Assembly: GCA_963082975.1 (NCBI GenBank)
Contig: OY720345.1
Span: 11,248,491-11,312,490, forward strand
Reading direction: 5' to 3'
From: Labia minor
Lineage: Eukaryota; Arthropoda; Insecta; Dermaptera; Spongiphoridae
Length of the DNA stretch: 64,000 nt
How positions within the stretch are numbered: the first letter of the stretch is position 1; the number at the start of each line of letters is the position of its first letter. A model generated the notes under the pieces. The model was not told the DNA's origin. It searched no databases and saw only the letters and a program-made list of their open reading frames with translations. Below are positions 24,471 to 35,869 of the stretch, piece by piece. The translations under genes and the position numbers were made by a program.

Positions 24471-24592
24471 ACCCTCCTTTTAAACTCATTTTATATACTT
24501 AAGTACGATGGTATTTAACAAAATTTATTTCTGATATATCTTCAAAATAATTAAGTAATTGTTTTTTGTTTTTTTTTATAATTTTAGTAATC

Positions 24593-25219
24593 TTTTTACT
24601 ATCTCGCCAGAGATAGTATTGCGATCACGAAAATTTTCGATGTTGAGATTTTGATGTTTTTATACGTTTTGAAGGTTCATATATCATTTTCACTAACGTT
24701 GAGAAAAATACCTCTGTGTGTATGTGTGTGTGTGAATGTATGTGTGTATTTATGTAACCACAAGATTACGCAAAAACGATTTGAGCTAGAATGATGAAAT
24801 TTGGTACATGGGAATTATTCAAAATTCGTAATTTTCTATCAACTTTTGAGAAATGTAGCTCAACCGGAAAAGGGTCATTACTTACAACGTTTTGATTTTT
24901 TTTCTTCTAAAGTGACCGTAAAAATAAAAATATATGTTTGATAATTTTTCACATGATTAATAATTGTATAAAACTGCTATATATAGAATTTCAGCTTGAT
25001 TGAATCGTTGAAAGTACCAGAATAAATTTTTTAACACTGCAAATCTCACGCGCCAACACGTGACGTGGTGCCATCAACAAAGAGCCAAACATAGGCTGGT
25101 TTAATAAATATTATTTATTAATTTTAATTTATAATTTAATTAATTTAATTTAATTTAACTTAATATATGTTAATTAATCCAATTTAAATTTGCGAGATAG
25201 CCGAGTGGAGACACTCCAG
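24593..25219 (+). repeat. Family E repeat, copy 2, full length
   Basis: The best reference copy. Left end TTTTTACTATCTCGCCAGAG, right end TTTGCGAGATAGCCGAGTGG followed by GACACTCCAG and T7. Inverted pair ACTATCTCGC / GCGAGATAG at the termini; a five-base-stem hairpin (TGGAG..CTCCA) follows the right member. Interior has a (GT)n tract, no open frame. Copies lie at 23.62, 30.33, 40.19, 47.40 and 49.88 kb in both orientations. Superfamily unresolved: no transposase remnant in any copy. Confidence 0.8.
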
Positions 25220-25578
25220 ATTTTTTTTATGTTTGGCATTATAATTTTAATTGATTTATTACAATATGTAATCTTCATTTATTTAATGTAATATATAATG
25301 ATTTATAAATAAAAATTATAAATTTATAACCATTAATTAAGTAATGATCTTTTTCTTAGAATCATTTTCTTTACCCTCAATGACCTTTTATCATAAAATG
25401 TATTCTCTCTCTTTCCCAGTTTATTCAATCAATCGAAATGTCTCGTAATTGAATAAAAAATAAAATTATTAATTCATTTATCTAATTTGTTCTTTACTTT
25501 TCTAATTTATATACTTATATATGAAATATTTTTCTAGATAAAAATAATTATATAATTTAATTGACGTGTCATCATCAC

Positions 25579-25847
25579 CAGTGATGTATTGGTAAAATAA
25601 GAAGTAAGGGAACGCATATAGTGGGAACAAAATAAATCCTATTTTCAGCAAACTATTTTTCTTCTATATTAGTTTTTATTTTTTTCTTATTCTCTTACAA
25701 TACAAAATATTAACGAAAACAAAAAAAAAAAAGAAATTCTAAGAGTAGATTTAAGTGGGAGTTTCGGGACAGCCTGGAATGCCTTCCGGTTCTGAAAAAA
25801 GGTAAGGGAACGTCGTTCCTCCGCGTTCCCATCCCAATACACCACTG
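25579..25847. mobile_element. hAT MITE family M, copy 2
   Basis: A 269-bp element from CAGTGATGTATTGG to CAATACACCACTG with perfect 8-bp target duplications ATCATCAC at 25,571-25,578 and 25,848-25,855. The inverted ends pair over about 13 bp. It matches the 15.3-kb copy along its whole length. Confidence 0.9.
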
Positions 25848-25855
25848 ATCATCAC

Positions 25856-26463
25856 ATTACTTTCAATTATGCACATCTAATAATATAAATAAGAGTATAA
25901 TTTGTATGTCAGAGTAAATGTATTTAAAAAAATTCTATTAAAATTAATTAAATTCTCAATCATATCAATTATTATTTTTCTGAAATTGTGACAAAATTTA
26001 GAATTTTTGTTTTTTTAGGGCATCTTATATGAGGATGAAGAATGGCGGGGAAAAAGAGAGCGTAATCATTTTACCAGGATAACTTTAAAAACTTAACTAG
26101 TCTTAATTTTTTTTTATTTTTGCTATTCCTTTTGAAAATTGAATAAAATTGCTTGTTTTAAATTTCGTATTCCATAAGATGAGATGAGGTCTGATAATAT
26201 TAGCTAATTTCGAAGATAATAAAAGAAATATTCTTCTTCAATTTTAAATAAATAAATATAGTATTTCATTTAACTATAATAACCAAAAGTAAACTAGACT
26301 CAATAAATGCTTAGGTTTATTTGGTATAAAAACCAATTAGATTAAATATTAAATAATAAATTTTTTAAACAACTGGCTAAAGAATTTTAAGAAAGAGAAA
26401 AGAATAAAATTTACAAATTTATATTAAAAAATAAATTTTTTATTGTTTTATTAATATGATATA
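25856..26463. other. AT-rich non-coding DNA
   Basis: No gene recognised; a small purine-rich patch (GGATGAAGAATGGCGGGG) lies at about 26,033-26,050. Confidence 0.55.
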
Positions 26464-26476
26464 TTATTTAATATAA

Positions 26477-26760
26477 AAAAACCTCTGACTTTATACTTCC
26501 TAAGCAAGGACAACGCCTATCAAGCCGGGTATATCAATGAGGTGTCCTATGATCAGTAGAACGGTTCATCTCAACCTTTACCTTGATTTTCTTGATCGGA
26601 GGCGCTATCAAGTAGGTTTTCCCCAATGTTGTTCCCGGAGACTGGGTTAATTCCGTCCCATAGACCCCTGCTAGTGAAATTCCCTTGTCAGGCCCGGGAC
26701 TTGAACCCGGGACCATGTGAATGTGAGACAGGTTCGCTACCCACACACTCAATGGCGCCT
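26477..26760 (-). mobile_element. tRNA-derived SINE, full-length with intact B box
   Basis: On the minus strand: head GGCGCCATTGAGTGTG, box B as GGTTCAAGTCC inside CCCGGGTTCAAGTCCCGGG, the TTGATCGGAGGCGC core strips (inverse) and the CTTGCTTAGGAAG tail. Target duplications TTATTTAATATAA at 26,464-26,476 and 26,762-26,774. It shares with the 27.9-kb copy the variant GTTGAGATGAACCG, so the two belong to one subfamily. The box B matches the GGTTCRANNCC consensus exactly. Confidence 0.9.
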
Positions 26761-26774
26761 TTTATTTAATATAA

Positions 26775-27468
26775 GTAATTATATTTATGATAAAGAAGGG
26801 GAGAAGGTTTGAAAATTGGGTAGAATATGAGTTTGAGTATTATCAAACTAAATAAATAGGATTATATATATATATATATTATATAATAGTATGTATATAT
26901 ATTATACAATATAGGAACATATCTATTTATTTAAACATAAATCGATTTATCATCATTAATTGAGAATAGAAGGTGGAAAATTATAGTCTGATAAGATTAA
27001 GATAACAAATATAGATAAATTGATCATAATATGATTAATAATAAATTAGTTCAAGTGCATCACACTATTTTCATTTATGATATACATCGTCTAACACATT
27101 TAATAATAAAGAAAATAATCAAATTATTTAAATAAATAAATAATTTAATTATTAGAAATATAATAATTTATTTAAAATTATTTATAAAAAACAAAAAAAA
27201 AAATTACAAATATTTTTCAATATACTACTTAGGTATGATATTCGTTTAAAAAAAATATATTTTTTTTTTATTTTATCAATAGTAGATAATATTTTATATC
27301 TGTTGTAAATTATACAGGAATAGTATGAAAAGAGAGATACAGGTAGGGCAAATAATTGAAAAATTATTTTATTTTATTTATCAATCTACTTTTTGGTCTT
27401 GAAGAAGATAACGAGGTTACATTAATTAAAATATAATAATTTTCTAATTATTTTCCCTTGCTGCATCA

Positions 27469-27532
<64 letters not shown>

Positions 27533-27889
27533 TTATTTGAAATATTATTTATTAAATTATAAAGTAATTATATATATATATATATATAGAATAGAATTTG
27601 TTATTATAATAAATAATATTTTTTTTTATTAAACATAAAGCTGTGTAAAATACTGAATTACTAAGACTAGAGTACAAATTTCAAAAGTTTATAAAAATTA
27701 TAATTTAAATTTTCAAATCAAAGTATACATTGTTGAAATGGATTAAGATCTCGAAAATTAAGAAAATATATTATTATTATTATATTATCATGGTTACTTT
27801 ATTCCCGAATTATATTGTATTGATAAAATATAAATCAATACTCATTTCTATTCTTTAGTTTTGATAAATATTATATTTTAATACTCTGC
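26775..27889. other. AT-rich non-coding DNA with long CT and TA tracts
   Basis: No gene. (CT)n at 27,474-27,502 is followed directly by (TA)n to about 27,531; another (TA)n lies at about 27,570-27,588. Confidence 0.65.
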
Positions 27890-27905
27890 ATATAACTATA
27901 TATAA

Positions 27906-28194
27906 GACACCACTGGGTGAGAGGCTAGCGTCGCAGTTCTCACATTCACGTGGTTGTGGGTTCAAGTCTCGGGCCTGACAAGGGAATTTCCCTAGAAGGG
28001 GTCTATGGGACGGAATTAACCCAGTCTCCGGGAACAACATTGGGGAAAACCTACTTGATAGCGCCTCCGATCAAGAAAATCAAGGTAAAGGTTGAGATGA
28101 ACCGTTCTACTGATCATAGGACACCTCATTAATATAACCGACTTGATAGGCGCTGTCCTTGCGTAGGATGTACAAAAGTCAAAGGTTTTTTTTT
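27906..28194 (+). mobile_element. tRNA-derived SINE, full-length with B box
   Basis: Head GACACCACTGGGTGAGAGG, box B GGGTTCAAGTCTCGGGCC, core CGCCTCCGATCAAGAAAATC, tail GTCCTTGCGTAGGATG with a T run. A perfect 16-bp target duplication ATATAACTATATATAA lies at 27,890-27,905 and 28,195-28,210. Same GAGATGAACCG subfamily as the 26.5-kb copy. Confidence 0.92.
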
Positions 28195-28389
28195 ATATAA
28201 CTATATATAATATCTACTTCTATGTGTATCTACCGGTATATAAGAAAAGTCTAATATTGTATATGAAGAATAAAGATACATATAAAACAATTTAAAACAT
28301 TATACAAGTTATATATTGTTATATATTATAATATTATTCTTTTTTTATATATATTTATTTATATTATTATTATTTTTGGATGCTATCAT

Positions 28390-28760
28390 TGATGTGATTT
28401 AATTTCAAAGGGCGTCTCTTGTAGAAGGCTTTAAGGGAGCTACTGAGTATCTCGATGGGTGCGTGAGATGCTGAAGATCCATAATGCAGCAGTCGCCTAA
28501 GGCAAGCCCTGGAATGTCCGTATTAGTGCGATATGCGATGCCTCTTGGCTGCTGCTGCTGCTCCTCCTGCTATTGCTGCTGTGTTTCATTTATAACAAAC
28601 CCATGGTTCTCAAAGATTGGCGAATGATTGCCGCTACGAGGCTAGGAAACACAATTGCCTCATCATCATCCACAATCTCACTTTTTCCATTCTTTCTTAT
28701 AAGTAAAGAAGAAAGTAGAGGGGATGATGAAGAGGAGACGACCGAGAAAAAATTAATGTG
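28390..28760. other. Unique GC-richer island; possible upstream exon or regulatory block
   Basis: About 350 bp at 28,400-28,750 has balanced composition and matches no repeat. On the minus strand an uninterrupted frame reads QEEQQQQPRGIAYRTNTDIP, continuing LALGDCCIMDLQHL and ending STRDAL and a stop, with a short CAG run like the one in the 22-kb exon; it has no start codon at its left. The plus strand has an open frame at 28,573-28,761 with no recognisable domain. Lying 6 kb upstream of the poly-Gln exon on the same strand, it could be a 5' exon or an enhancer. Confidence 0.3.
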
Positions 28761-29119
28761 ATAAATATAAAGAATAAAAAGAAAAACAAATCAAATATTG
28801 TCACATCAATTCTTTTTCTAATCATTATTCCATTTATTTGGATTATATTCAGTTATTTATATAATATAATTATTTATTTTATGTCACTAATTAAATAATC
28901 ATTTAAATTAAATTAATTCAATAAAAAAAATAAAATTTCAATTAGGAATTGTCTAAAGTTTATAAAATAAAAGGAAAATACACTGATTTATAAGATCTGA
29001 ACCTTTAAATTAAATCGATATTTATTTATTTATTTTTTTTAATTATTAGAAATAGAAGTAGAATTGAAAGCAATATACGAGTATTACAAAATCGACATAG
29101 CGAAAATTTTAATTAAAAT

Positions 29120-29767
29120 AAGTTGACCTGTGGCCAGGCACAGAAACGACCGACGGTTTGAAATAAATTAATTTCCAGCTAGAGAAACAATTTCAAATAA
29201 TTTAAATGTATCTGTTAATGCAATAAAAAACAGTTATGGATATAACATAAATATTTTTAATTTTCATTTTATTTAATAATATAATATATAAGGAGGTGCT
29301 AGCTGTGACGTCTTGAATGGCTGGATGACGTCACATAATTTTAAATTAAGAAAAAACTAATGAAGATGATTTTTCCCGAAGATAAAACCAATACAAAGTG
29401 CATGATTCGTGGAGATATGTAAAAAATCTCCTCATGTGAAATTTGGTGTGAAAATAACCCTTCCCTTCCTATCGTCGTTGTGAAATACTACCACTTCCGG
29501 TTTCCGGATATAGATCAAAAGTTGATCAATTCATCATTCTGATGAATTAAGTAAATATCCCAAATTTTATCAAAATTCGTTCAGCCGTTCAAGCTGTACA
29601 CATCTATACGGACACACAGCGGACAGACGGACGGACGGAGAGGCATCATGCTAAAGATACTTTTTTTCTGTTAACAAAATGCATGATTCGTGGAGATATG
29701 TAAAAATCTCCTCATGTGAAATTTGGTGTGAAAACAATACCTCCCTTCCTATCGTCGGTCGGTAAAA
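29120..29767 (+). repeat. Family C repeat, full length
   Basis: From AAGTTGACCTGTGGCCAGG through ACCGACGGTTTGAAATAAAT, GGATGACGTCACATAAT, TGATTCGTGGAGATATG (present twice), CACTTCCGGTTTCCGG, AGCCGTTCAAGCTGTAC, a (GGAC)n tract, to ATCGTCGGTCGGTAAAAA. The two ends carry inverted GACCGACGG/CGTCGGTC strips. No open frame of note. It is one of the three near-complete copies (others 42.57 and 63.17 kb). Confidence 0.8.
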
Positions 29768-30235
29768 ATAATACTCATATACAATAGATAATTATAATTT
29801 CTAGTAGTAATAGTAAGTAAATATGTTGTATAAAATGAATAATAACACATATTATTTATATTTAAATGAAATAAATTTTCCAAGCTTTATTTGTGTTTAT
29901 TTATTTTGCAATTTGTTGAGTTAATCTCTTCACTATCAAATGAATTTACGAGAAAATTGCCCAATTGGATTCAATTCTCTACTGAATAGCTTTCTAGTCT
30001 GATATTTCTCTTTGCTTTTAAATCGATTCTGTCTCTATCTCACTCTCTCCTTTATAATAGATAACTAGAAGAGTTTAAAGGGAGGTTAAATATAAATTTT
30101 CCATCTTTACATGTATCTTATAAAAATTTATAAAAATATACCTTATTTTATTAAAATAATAAAAATTGTATATTTGTAAAACTATATTTATATTTATATA
30201 TTTGTATAGTTTTGAGATATTTTATCCTCTTAAAG

Positions 30236-30326
30236 ATTTTTGTTTTAAATTCACCTAATAAATCATATCTATAAAGAAAAATCGAGGTGTATTGGTTTTA
30301 TTTTCGGGAAAAATCATCTTTGTTAG
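30236..30326 (+). repeat. Family F fragment interrupted by family E
   Basis: TTTAAATTCACCTAATAAAT, ATAAAGAAAAATCGAGG and TTCGGGAAAAATCATC match the first 90 bp of family F, which breaks at TTAGTTTTT where a family E left end begins. A later F-like strip (AGTACTGAACCAGGTACTAT) appears at about 30,875-30,900. Confidence 0.55.
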
Positions 30327-30723
30327 TTTTTACTATCTCACCAGAGATAGTATTGCGATCACGAAAATTTTCGATGTCTAGATTTTTATGTTTTTATATG
30401 TTATGAAGGTCCCTGAGTCATTTTCACTAAGGAAAAAAAAGGTTTGTATATGTGTGTGTTTGTGGACAAGATTACGAAAAAACGGTTTGAGCTAGAATAA
30501 TTAAATTTGGTAGACGTGCATTACTCAAAATTCGTAGTTTTCTATCAACTTTTGAGAAATGTAGCTCATCCGAAAGTTTTGATTTTTTTCCTCTAAATTG
30601 ACCGTAAAAATAAAGATATAAGTTTGATAATTTTTCACATGATTGAAAATTGTATAAAACTGCTATATATATAATTTCAGCTTGATTGAATCACTGAAAG
30701 TACCGGAATTAATTTTTTAACAC
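30327..30723 (+). repeat. Family E repeat, copy 3, lacking the right end
   Basis: Left end TTTTTACTATCTCACCAGAG followed by the usual interior (GTTTGAGCTAGAA, CAACTTTTGAGAAATGTAGC, TTGATTGAATCACTGAAAG) and loss of identity at TTTTTTAACAC. It lies inside family F sequence, which dates it after F. Confidence 0.75.
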
Positions 30724-31359
30724 GTTGACTTGCAATATTTTCTAAGTATAATAGAAACAGAAGGGATATCTATAAGATAAGAATCGTAGAAAGGAGAATA
30801 TTCATTATAAACGCACCAAAGGATTTATTCATAATCTTAAAACAATATTCAAAGTCCTTAAGGAATATTTTTTTAAAGTACTGAACCAGGTACTATATAT
30901 ATTATTGATATTTAATATAAAATCTAAGTATTTGTAACAATTTATTATAAAAGATTTAATTCTTCGACTCTCTTATTAATATACTAATATCATATAGGTA
31001 TACGAGTATATTAATATTTATTTATTTTAACTTCACGGCTACGTGTTTTTTATATTAAAATTTATATTATTTTCTTTATTTTTTGTTTTATTTTGTTCTA
31101 TTGCATATATATATATATATATATATATGTGCGTGTGTGTATACAAACAAGATAGATATTATATTTCTTCTATGTTGTATATATTGAGAGGATGGAGAGG
31201 ATGCTTTAGAAAATTTAATAATAAATAATCCGATTTGGATCAAACATAAATATAAGATCAGCGACGCTGTATATAATAAAAATTGTTAAATTCCATATTT
31301 ATGAAATATCTTTTATATATTTAAGAGATACGGAATTTGAAGAGAGCTAAAGAATTGAG

Positions 31360-31660
31360 CTTGGATGATAAGAGGGTGAGTAGGGGGAATTTAAGGGAGG
31401 ATGGAGTTGACTAAGTCATATCACGCTCAGCCCATCCATCATTCCCCAAAAAACATGCTCCCCCCCCTCCCCCGGTACCTCGCCCATCTATTCCCCTCAC
31501 TCACAACGAAAGGGATGAAAAGAGAGGGACAGTTTCTTTCTTTTTTTTTAACCACAACATACGGTGCTTTTTGACTTTCTCTTTTATTTTCGCACAGCCT
31601 CCCTGGTCCAATTGCAAATCTCTCATACACCGATTCATTTTAATTAACTCTGCCGGAGAA
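31360..31660. other. Unique, less AT-rich island
   Basis: A purine-rich to pyrimidine-rich block (CCCCCCCTCCCCCGGTACC near 31,458-31,480; CCTCCCTGGTCCAATTGC near 31,600) without repeat match and without a convincing open frame. The minus-strand frame at 31,439-31,630 has low-complexity composition and no domain. Possible regulatory sequence upstream of the poly-Gln gene. Confidence 0.3.
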
Positions 31661-31967
31661 GATAAAATCCAATATCTAACTACGAAGAAAGGAAATGAAA
31701 TTTCTTTTACAATTTTAATTGATCAAAATTACAATTGAGTAATAATTACATATACTACATTTATATATATATATACTCTTATATCAATGTAATTAATATT
31801 CTAGTTGAGAACCCTAATAAAAGAGAAAATAAATGAAAGAATTATCTTAAAATATTATAAATTATAAAGTTGAAATCGTATTAAGTTTTCAAAAAAAAAA
31901 AAAAAAAAAAAAATCAAAAAGTAAAAAAATTAAGAATTAATTAATATATTAATTAGTCTCGTAATAC

Positions 31968-32250
31968 GCTTGCCGCCCCAATCTCCGCTTGACGCCGCGG
32001 GCGGTGTTTCGAGTTGTGTTCAGATTTCCCCATAATTTTTGAACAGTGCTCTTTATCACCCTTAACTTTACAAAGGGTTGTAACAACTATAAAAGCTCTG
32101 GCATTTTAACATCTCATGAAGGGATATAACCGATCAAGTAGGTTGCTCTCTAAACGGAGTAGAGGTGTTGTATGATCAATACAATGAGTCCTTTCAATTT
32201 TTTTTTAACTTGATTCTCTAAACAGGAGGCCGCTACTTTTTATTTTTATT
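31968..32250 (-). mobile_element. Ancient SINE-related sequence
   Basis: The minus-strand view of about 32,120-32,245 follows the 3' half of the window's SINE in order (GGAGGCCGCTAC, AACTTGATTCTC, GGTGTTGTATGATCA, AACCGATCAAGTAGG against the consensus GGAGGCGCTA, CTTGATTTTCTTGATC, GGTGTCCTATGATCA, ACCGACTTGATAGG) at much lower similarity. The head is not recognisable. Either a very old copy or a related family. Confidence 0.4.
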
Positions 32251-32744
32251 TAATATCTTAAATTTAATCACACAGGTTGAGTGAAACCTGAATAAGAATT
32301 TGTTTTTCATTCATTAGCCTTTAAGTATTAAAAATTTTAATTAATGAATTTTAAAATTTTACTATCATTGTTTATTTTATCTAATTAGTTGTACCGCATA
32401 TAAAAAATGTATGAATCCTGTTTCAAATGTCCTACATAGAAATTGAATGTAACAAAGGCACTTGGGGATTGAGTTCAATATCAATTCCAGTCTAAATTAT
32501 ATTCACAGTCAGAATTTTTCAAAAATACATTAATTTGTATTTTTATTTTTAATTTATTTAATTTTTATAATCTCGATTTTTATTAATTTATTTTAATTTT
32601 TTCAATAAATTTTTGAATTTAGTCACATTTATAAGCATGATTTAAAAATAATAATATTTTTTTAAATTTTATTTTGTATTCCTTTAATATTCTTTGTTCA
32701 ATATATTATAAAAGATGCTTGTATGTATTTTGATCATCTATTAG

Positions 32745-33040
32745 TTAAGATGCAAAGAATAAAAAAGTTCGAAAAAAAACGAATTACAAGACTTATTGGA
32801 CGAGAACCCAGCTCAAACTCACAAAGAAATTTCAGATAGCTTAGAGTTAGCTCAATATTCATGGCCTGTAACGAGTAATAACACACATAAAGTCATTCAT
32901 TCTCTTGCAAAACGCTGGGCCACACATTGCAAGAGTTGTGAAGGATATTCTGTTCAGCTCAAAAGGGAAGTTCTGCCGCACCCAGCCTACTCACCAAACA
33001 TATTGCCTTCAGATTACTATTTTTTCAGATCGATGCGTTA
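32745..33040 (+). mobile_element. mariner-family transposon fragment, internally deleted
   Basis: The plus-strand frame reads ELQDLLDENPAQTHKEISDS, the second helix-turn-helix of mariner transposase, then after a deletion KLKREVLPHPAYSPN-like residues followed by SDYYFFRSM, which correspond to the third catalytic Asp region (usual form HPPYSPDIAPSDYHLFRSM; the first Asp of SPD is Asn here). RPHIARVVKDIL-like residues in another frame between them mark a frameshift. Terminal repeats were not found. It belongs to a different mariner lineage from the 3.35-kb copy. Confidence 0.75.
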
Positions 33041-33686
33041 TATTATATTATTATTAATTTATTTTATTTTTTTTCAACAAATTTGAATTAGTCACATTTA
33101 ATATATTTTAAAATTGATATTAATTTGTATTTTTCTTCAATATTGAATATTGAAAATATTAACTTTCAATATTTAATAAATTCATTAATTTGATATTTAT
33201 TTATTTTATTTATAGATATGTATTTACATAAAAATATACAAAATCTATGTTTGAATGTGTTAAATTTTATATTTTAGAATTAAATTTATTGATATTGTTA
33301 ATTTATTTGATTTATTGATATAATTTATTGTTAATTAAAAAGATTATCAATTATAAAATTCCCTTAATAATTATCAAAATAACCACAAAAGTTTTAATAA
33401 ATATATAAAATTGTAATAAAAATTTTGTTATTAAATCAAATAATTTGAAATCTTTGTCAAATATACCACATAAATTGTCTGACCCATCAGAATATTTTTA
33501 GAATATATAGTTACACACTTTTCAAGTTTATATTATTTATTATTCATTGGAAATTAATAATTAAATTATTAAACAAATAATGTCTTCTTTTTTAATGAAA
33601 TCTTAATCAATAAATGTATAATTAATATAAATATTGATTAAATTGATACTACTGATTTAATAATTAAAAAAAATTAGAGACAACCA
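33041..33686. other. AT-rich non-coding DNA
   Basis: No gene or repeat recognised. Confidence 0.6.
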
Positions 33687-33745
33687 TGTCTATCTATCTC
33701 TGTGGTTCTACGGAACTAGAAAGTTATTGGCTGTTGATATTACTC
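33687..33745 (-). mobile_element. RTE-like LINE 3' tail
   Basis: The minus strand reads GCCAATAACTTTCTAGTTCC then GTAGAACCACAGAGATAGATAG, the LINE terminus seen at 21.05 and 62.75 kb. It is in line with the LINE fragment at 33,867-34,125 on the same strand and is probably the same insertion, split by internal loss and a hAT piece. Confidence 0.65.
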
Positions 33746-33866
33746 TATGGTTTATAAAATATCAAATTAAAAATATATACTTTTGACTCACAAAAGTTTC
33801 ATTTTTATCACCAAAAATTTAATTGTTACCCCATTGGGGTAGTTTACCCCGGTTCCCCGACCGCTG
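33746..33866 (-). mobile_element. hAT-like terminal fragment inside a LINE
   Basis: On the minus strand it begins CAGCGGTCGGGGAACCGG, a typical hAT terminus, exactly where LINE similarity stops at GATTTAGAG. GGGGTAAACTACCCC follows as a short palindrome. The opposite terminus was not found, so it is a partial element. Extent to the left is uncertain. Confidence 0.5.
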
Positions 33867-34125
33867 CTCTAAATCTACTCTCGTCTCCTAAGGTCATAGA
33901 CCATGCCTCACACCCATATAATATAACCGGCAAAATAATTGTTTTATATATTTTAATACTGATCCCCATTGATAATAATTTTGACGCGATAAGCCCCTTT
34001 ACTGTATGATAACAGCCGCTTTCCGATTGCAACTTCGTTTTAAACTCTTCTCGAATATTATTATCCTTCGTTATTACAGAACCTAAGTATTCAAATTTTT
34101 CTACACATTTTCAAATTCTATATTT
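33867..34125 (-). mobile_element. RTE-like LINE fragment (reverse transcriptase C-terminal part)
   Basis: The minus strand reads KFEYLGSVITKDNNIREEFK, SGCYHTVKGLIASKLLS, IYKTIILPVILYGCEAWS and LGDESRFRA without a stop over most of its length, the best preserved piece of this LINE in the window. The pattern YKTIILPVxLYGCEAW is a hallmark of the region after the reverse transcriptase domain in RTE-like and related elements. It then breaks into the hAT fragment. Confidence 0.8.
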
Positions 34126-34867
34126 TATATGTTCAATGAATTTGTTGTTTTACTGGATATCATAATACTTATTATATTATTGTTATATGTTTATAATAAT
34201 ATAAATAATATAATATTTTTTTTAGATACCATTACAATTATTCTTATAATTAATAGTTAATAGAATCAACAAATTAATTATAATTTAAACAGCGATCATT
34301 AAATTTAATTTGCTCAAAAAAAAATAAATATTTATAATTATATGGGAAATGAGCATATCTATATTGATTTAAATAAATTAAAAATAATTTCAAACTTAGA
34401 AAAAAAAAATTAAATTAACTTGGAATTGAATTGTTTTATTGTTTAAATTTAAGTTGAATTATTTTCTATTCATTTAAAGTTAAAGAAGTATGAAAAATCT
34501 TAAATAAGTAATTAATTATTTATTATTAATTTAGGATATGATAAATGTTTCGATTTTGCATTTAATAATAATTTATTAAATTTTATATTATTTATATTTA
34601 ATAAGCAATTATGATCTCTGATGAAAATTCATAGAAAAATATTTGAAGAAATTTTTTTTTTAAATTAATTAATAAATTGTAGTATATATTAATTATAAAA
34701 TTTATTTTATATATATATATATTATAAATAAATAAAATTAATGAATAGGCATATCTTATCCAATTTATACGTAAATGTGTAATAAAATTTTATTTATTCA
34801 ACATTTATTCACGTTGTTAAGTATAAAATAAATCTCAGATTGAAAATACATAAAATTTTATACAATT
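34126..34867. other. AT-rich non-coding DNA
   Basis: No gene or recognised repeat. Confidence 0.6.
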
Positions 34868-34868
34868 T

Positions 34869-35404
34869 TTGGTAATTATTCAATTGAGTTATTATGACAT
34901 AGATTTGGATAAAACTTTACCAGTGTGTTTATTTTTTAATTCCAAATAAACTTTTCTTATGCATTTTTTGCGGGTCGCTTCTAGTTTAAAAGATAATAAG
35001 GATTAAAGTTTGATTATATAAACCCATTGATATTTTATTTAGCTATCATGTTTTATTAATTGACTACCAGAGGGCTCCACTAATTTTCGGTTTTTTTTTA
35101 AGTTCGGGTTGGATATAGAAAAATTAAAAAAATAATTAATTAAATAATTTTCCTAAATCCAAACCGAGTCGAAAAAACCGAAAATTAGGAATAATTGAAT
35201 AATTAGTGAAACATTACTAAATGACATGATATTTCGAGATTCATAATAAGCTAATCAGGCAAACTTTAATCCTTATTATCTCTTAAACTAGAGCGACCCG
35301 CAAAAATTGCACAAGAAAAGTTTATTTGAAATTATAAAAATGAACCCACTGGTAAAGTTTTATCCAAATCTATGTCATTACAGCTCAATTGAATAATTAC
35401 CATT
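34869..35404. mobile_element. Fold-back MITE with inverted arms of about 150 bp
   Basis: The left arm from GGTAATTATTCAATTGAG through ATAGATTTGGATAAAACTTT, GCGGGTCGCTTCTAGTTTAA and AGATAATAAGGATTAAAGTT is mirrored from 35,252 to 35,404. A second, inner inverted pair (ACTAATTTTCGGTTTTTT near 35,079 and AAAAAACCGAAAATTAG near 35,172) makes the whole unit capable of folding into a long hairpin. No coding capacity. Target duplications are not clear because the flanks are AT-rich. Confidence 0.8.
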
Positions 35405-35869
35405 TATTGAAATTATGTTTATTTAAAAGTTCGGTAAAATTTTTGAATTTGATTTTTTTTTTATTTTTTTTTTTATTTTTAATATCTTATCTAAAAATTG
35501 TTTTTGTATTTATTTATTTATTTATTTTACATTAATATTTAGAATATAAATTATTTTTTTTTTAAATTAAAAATAAAATAATTTCCAAGATATAAGAGTA
35601 GAGCACCCCAATCGTGAATCTAAATCCATTTCTTTTTTAATGAAAAATCTAATTGCATGAACATCATTTGTTTTTATTTTAATGAAAAAATATATATATG
35701 AAGTCGTTTTTTTTTTGTTTAAAAAATAAATAAATAAATAAAGTCATGTTGCGTATTATATCATACAAGTGTCTCTCTTTCTCTCTTAGTGTGAGTTATC
35801 ATTTTTTTTTTTATTTTTTTATTTTTTTTTTTTTTTTGTAAATTCTCATATCTTCTCTCTCTCTCTCAT

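Noticed and set aside
26534-28132. Open frames at 26,534-26,752 and 27,855-28,132, and similar ones at 13,474 and 52,969
   Set aside because: All lie inside SINE copies and repeat one another; they are chance frames of the SINE consensus.
28573-28761. Plus-strand frame in the 28.4-kb island as a protein gene
   Set aside because: Mixed low-complexity Ser/Glu composition and no domain; the island may still be functional as non-coding DNA or on the other strand.
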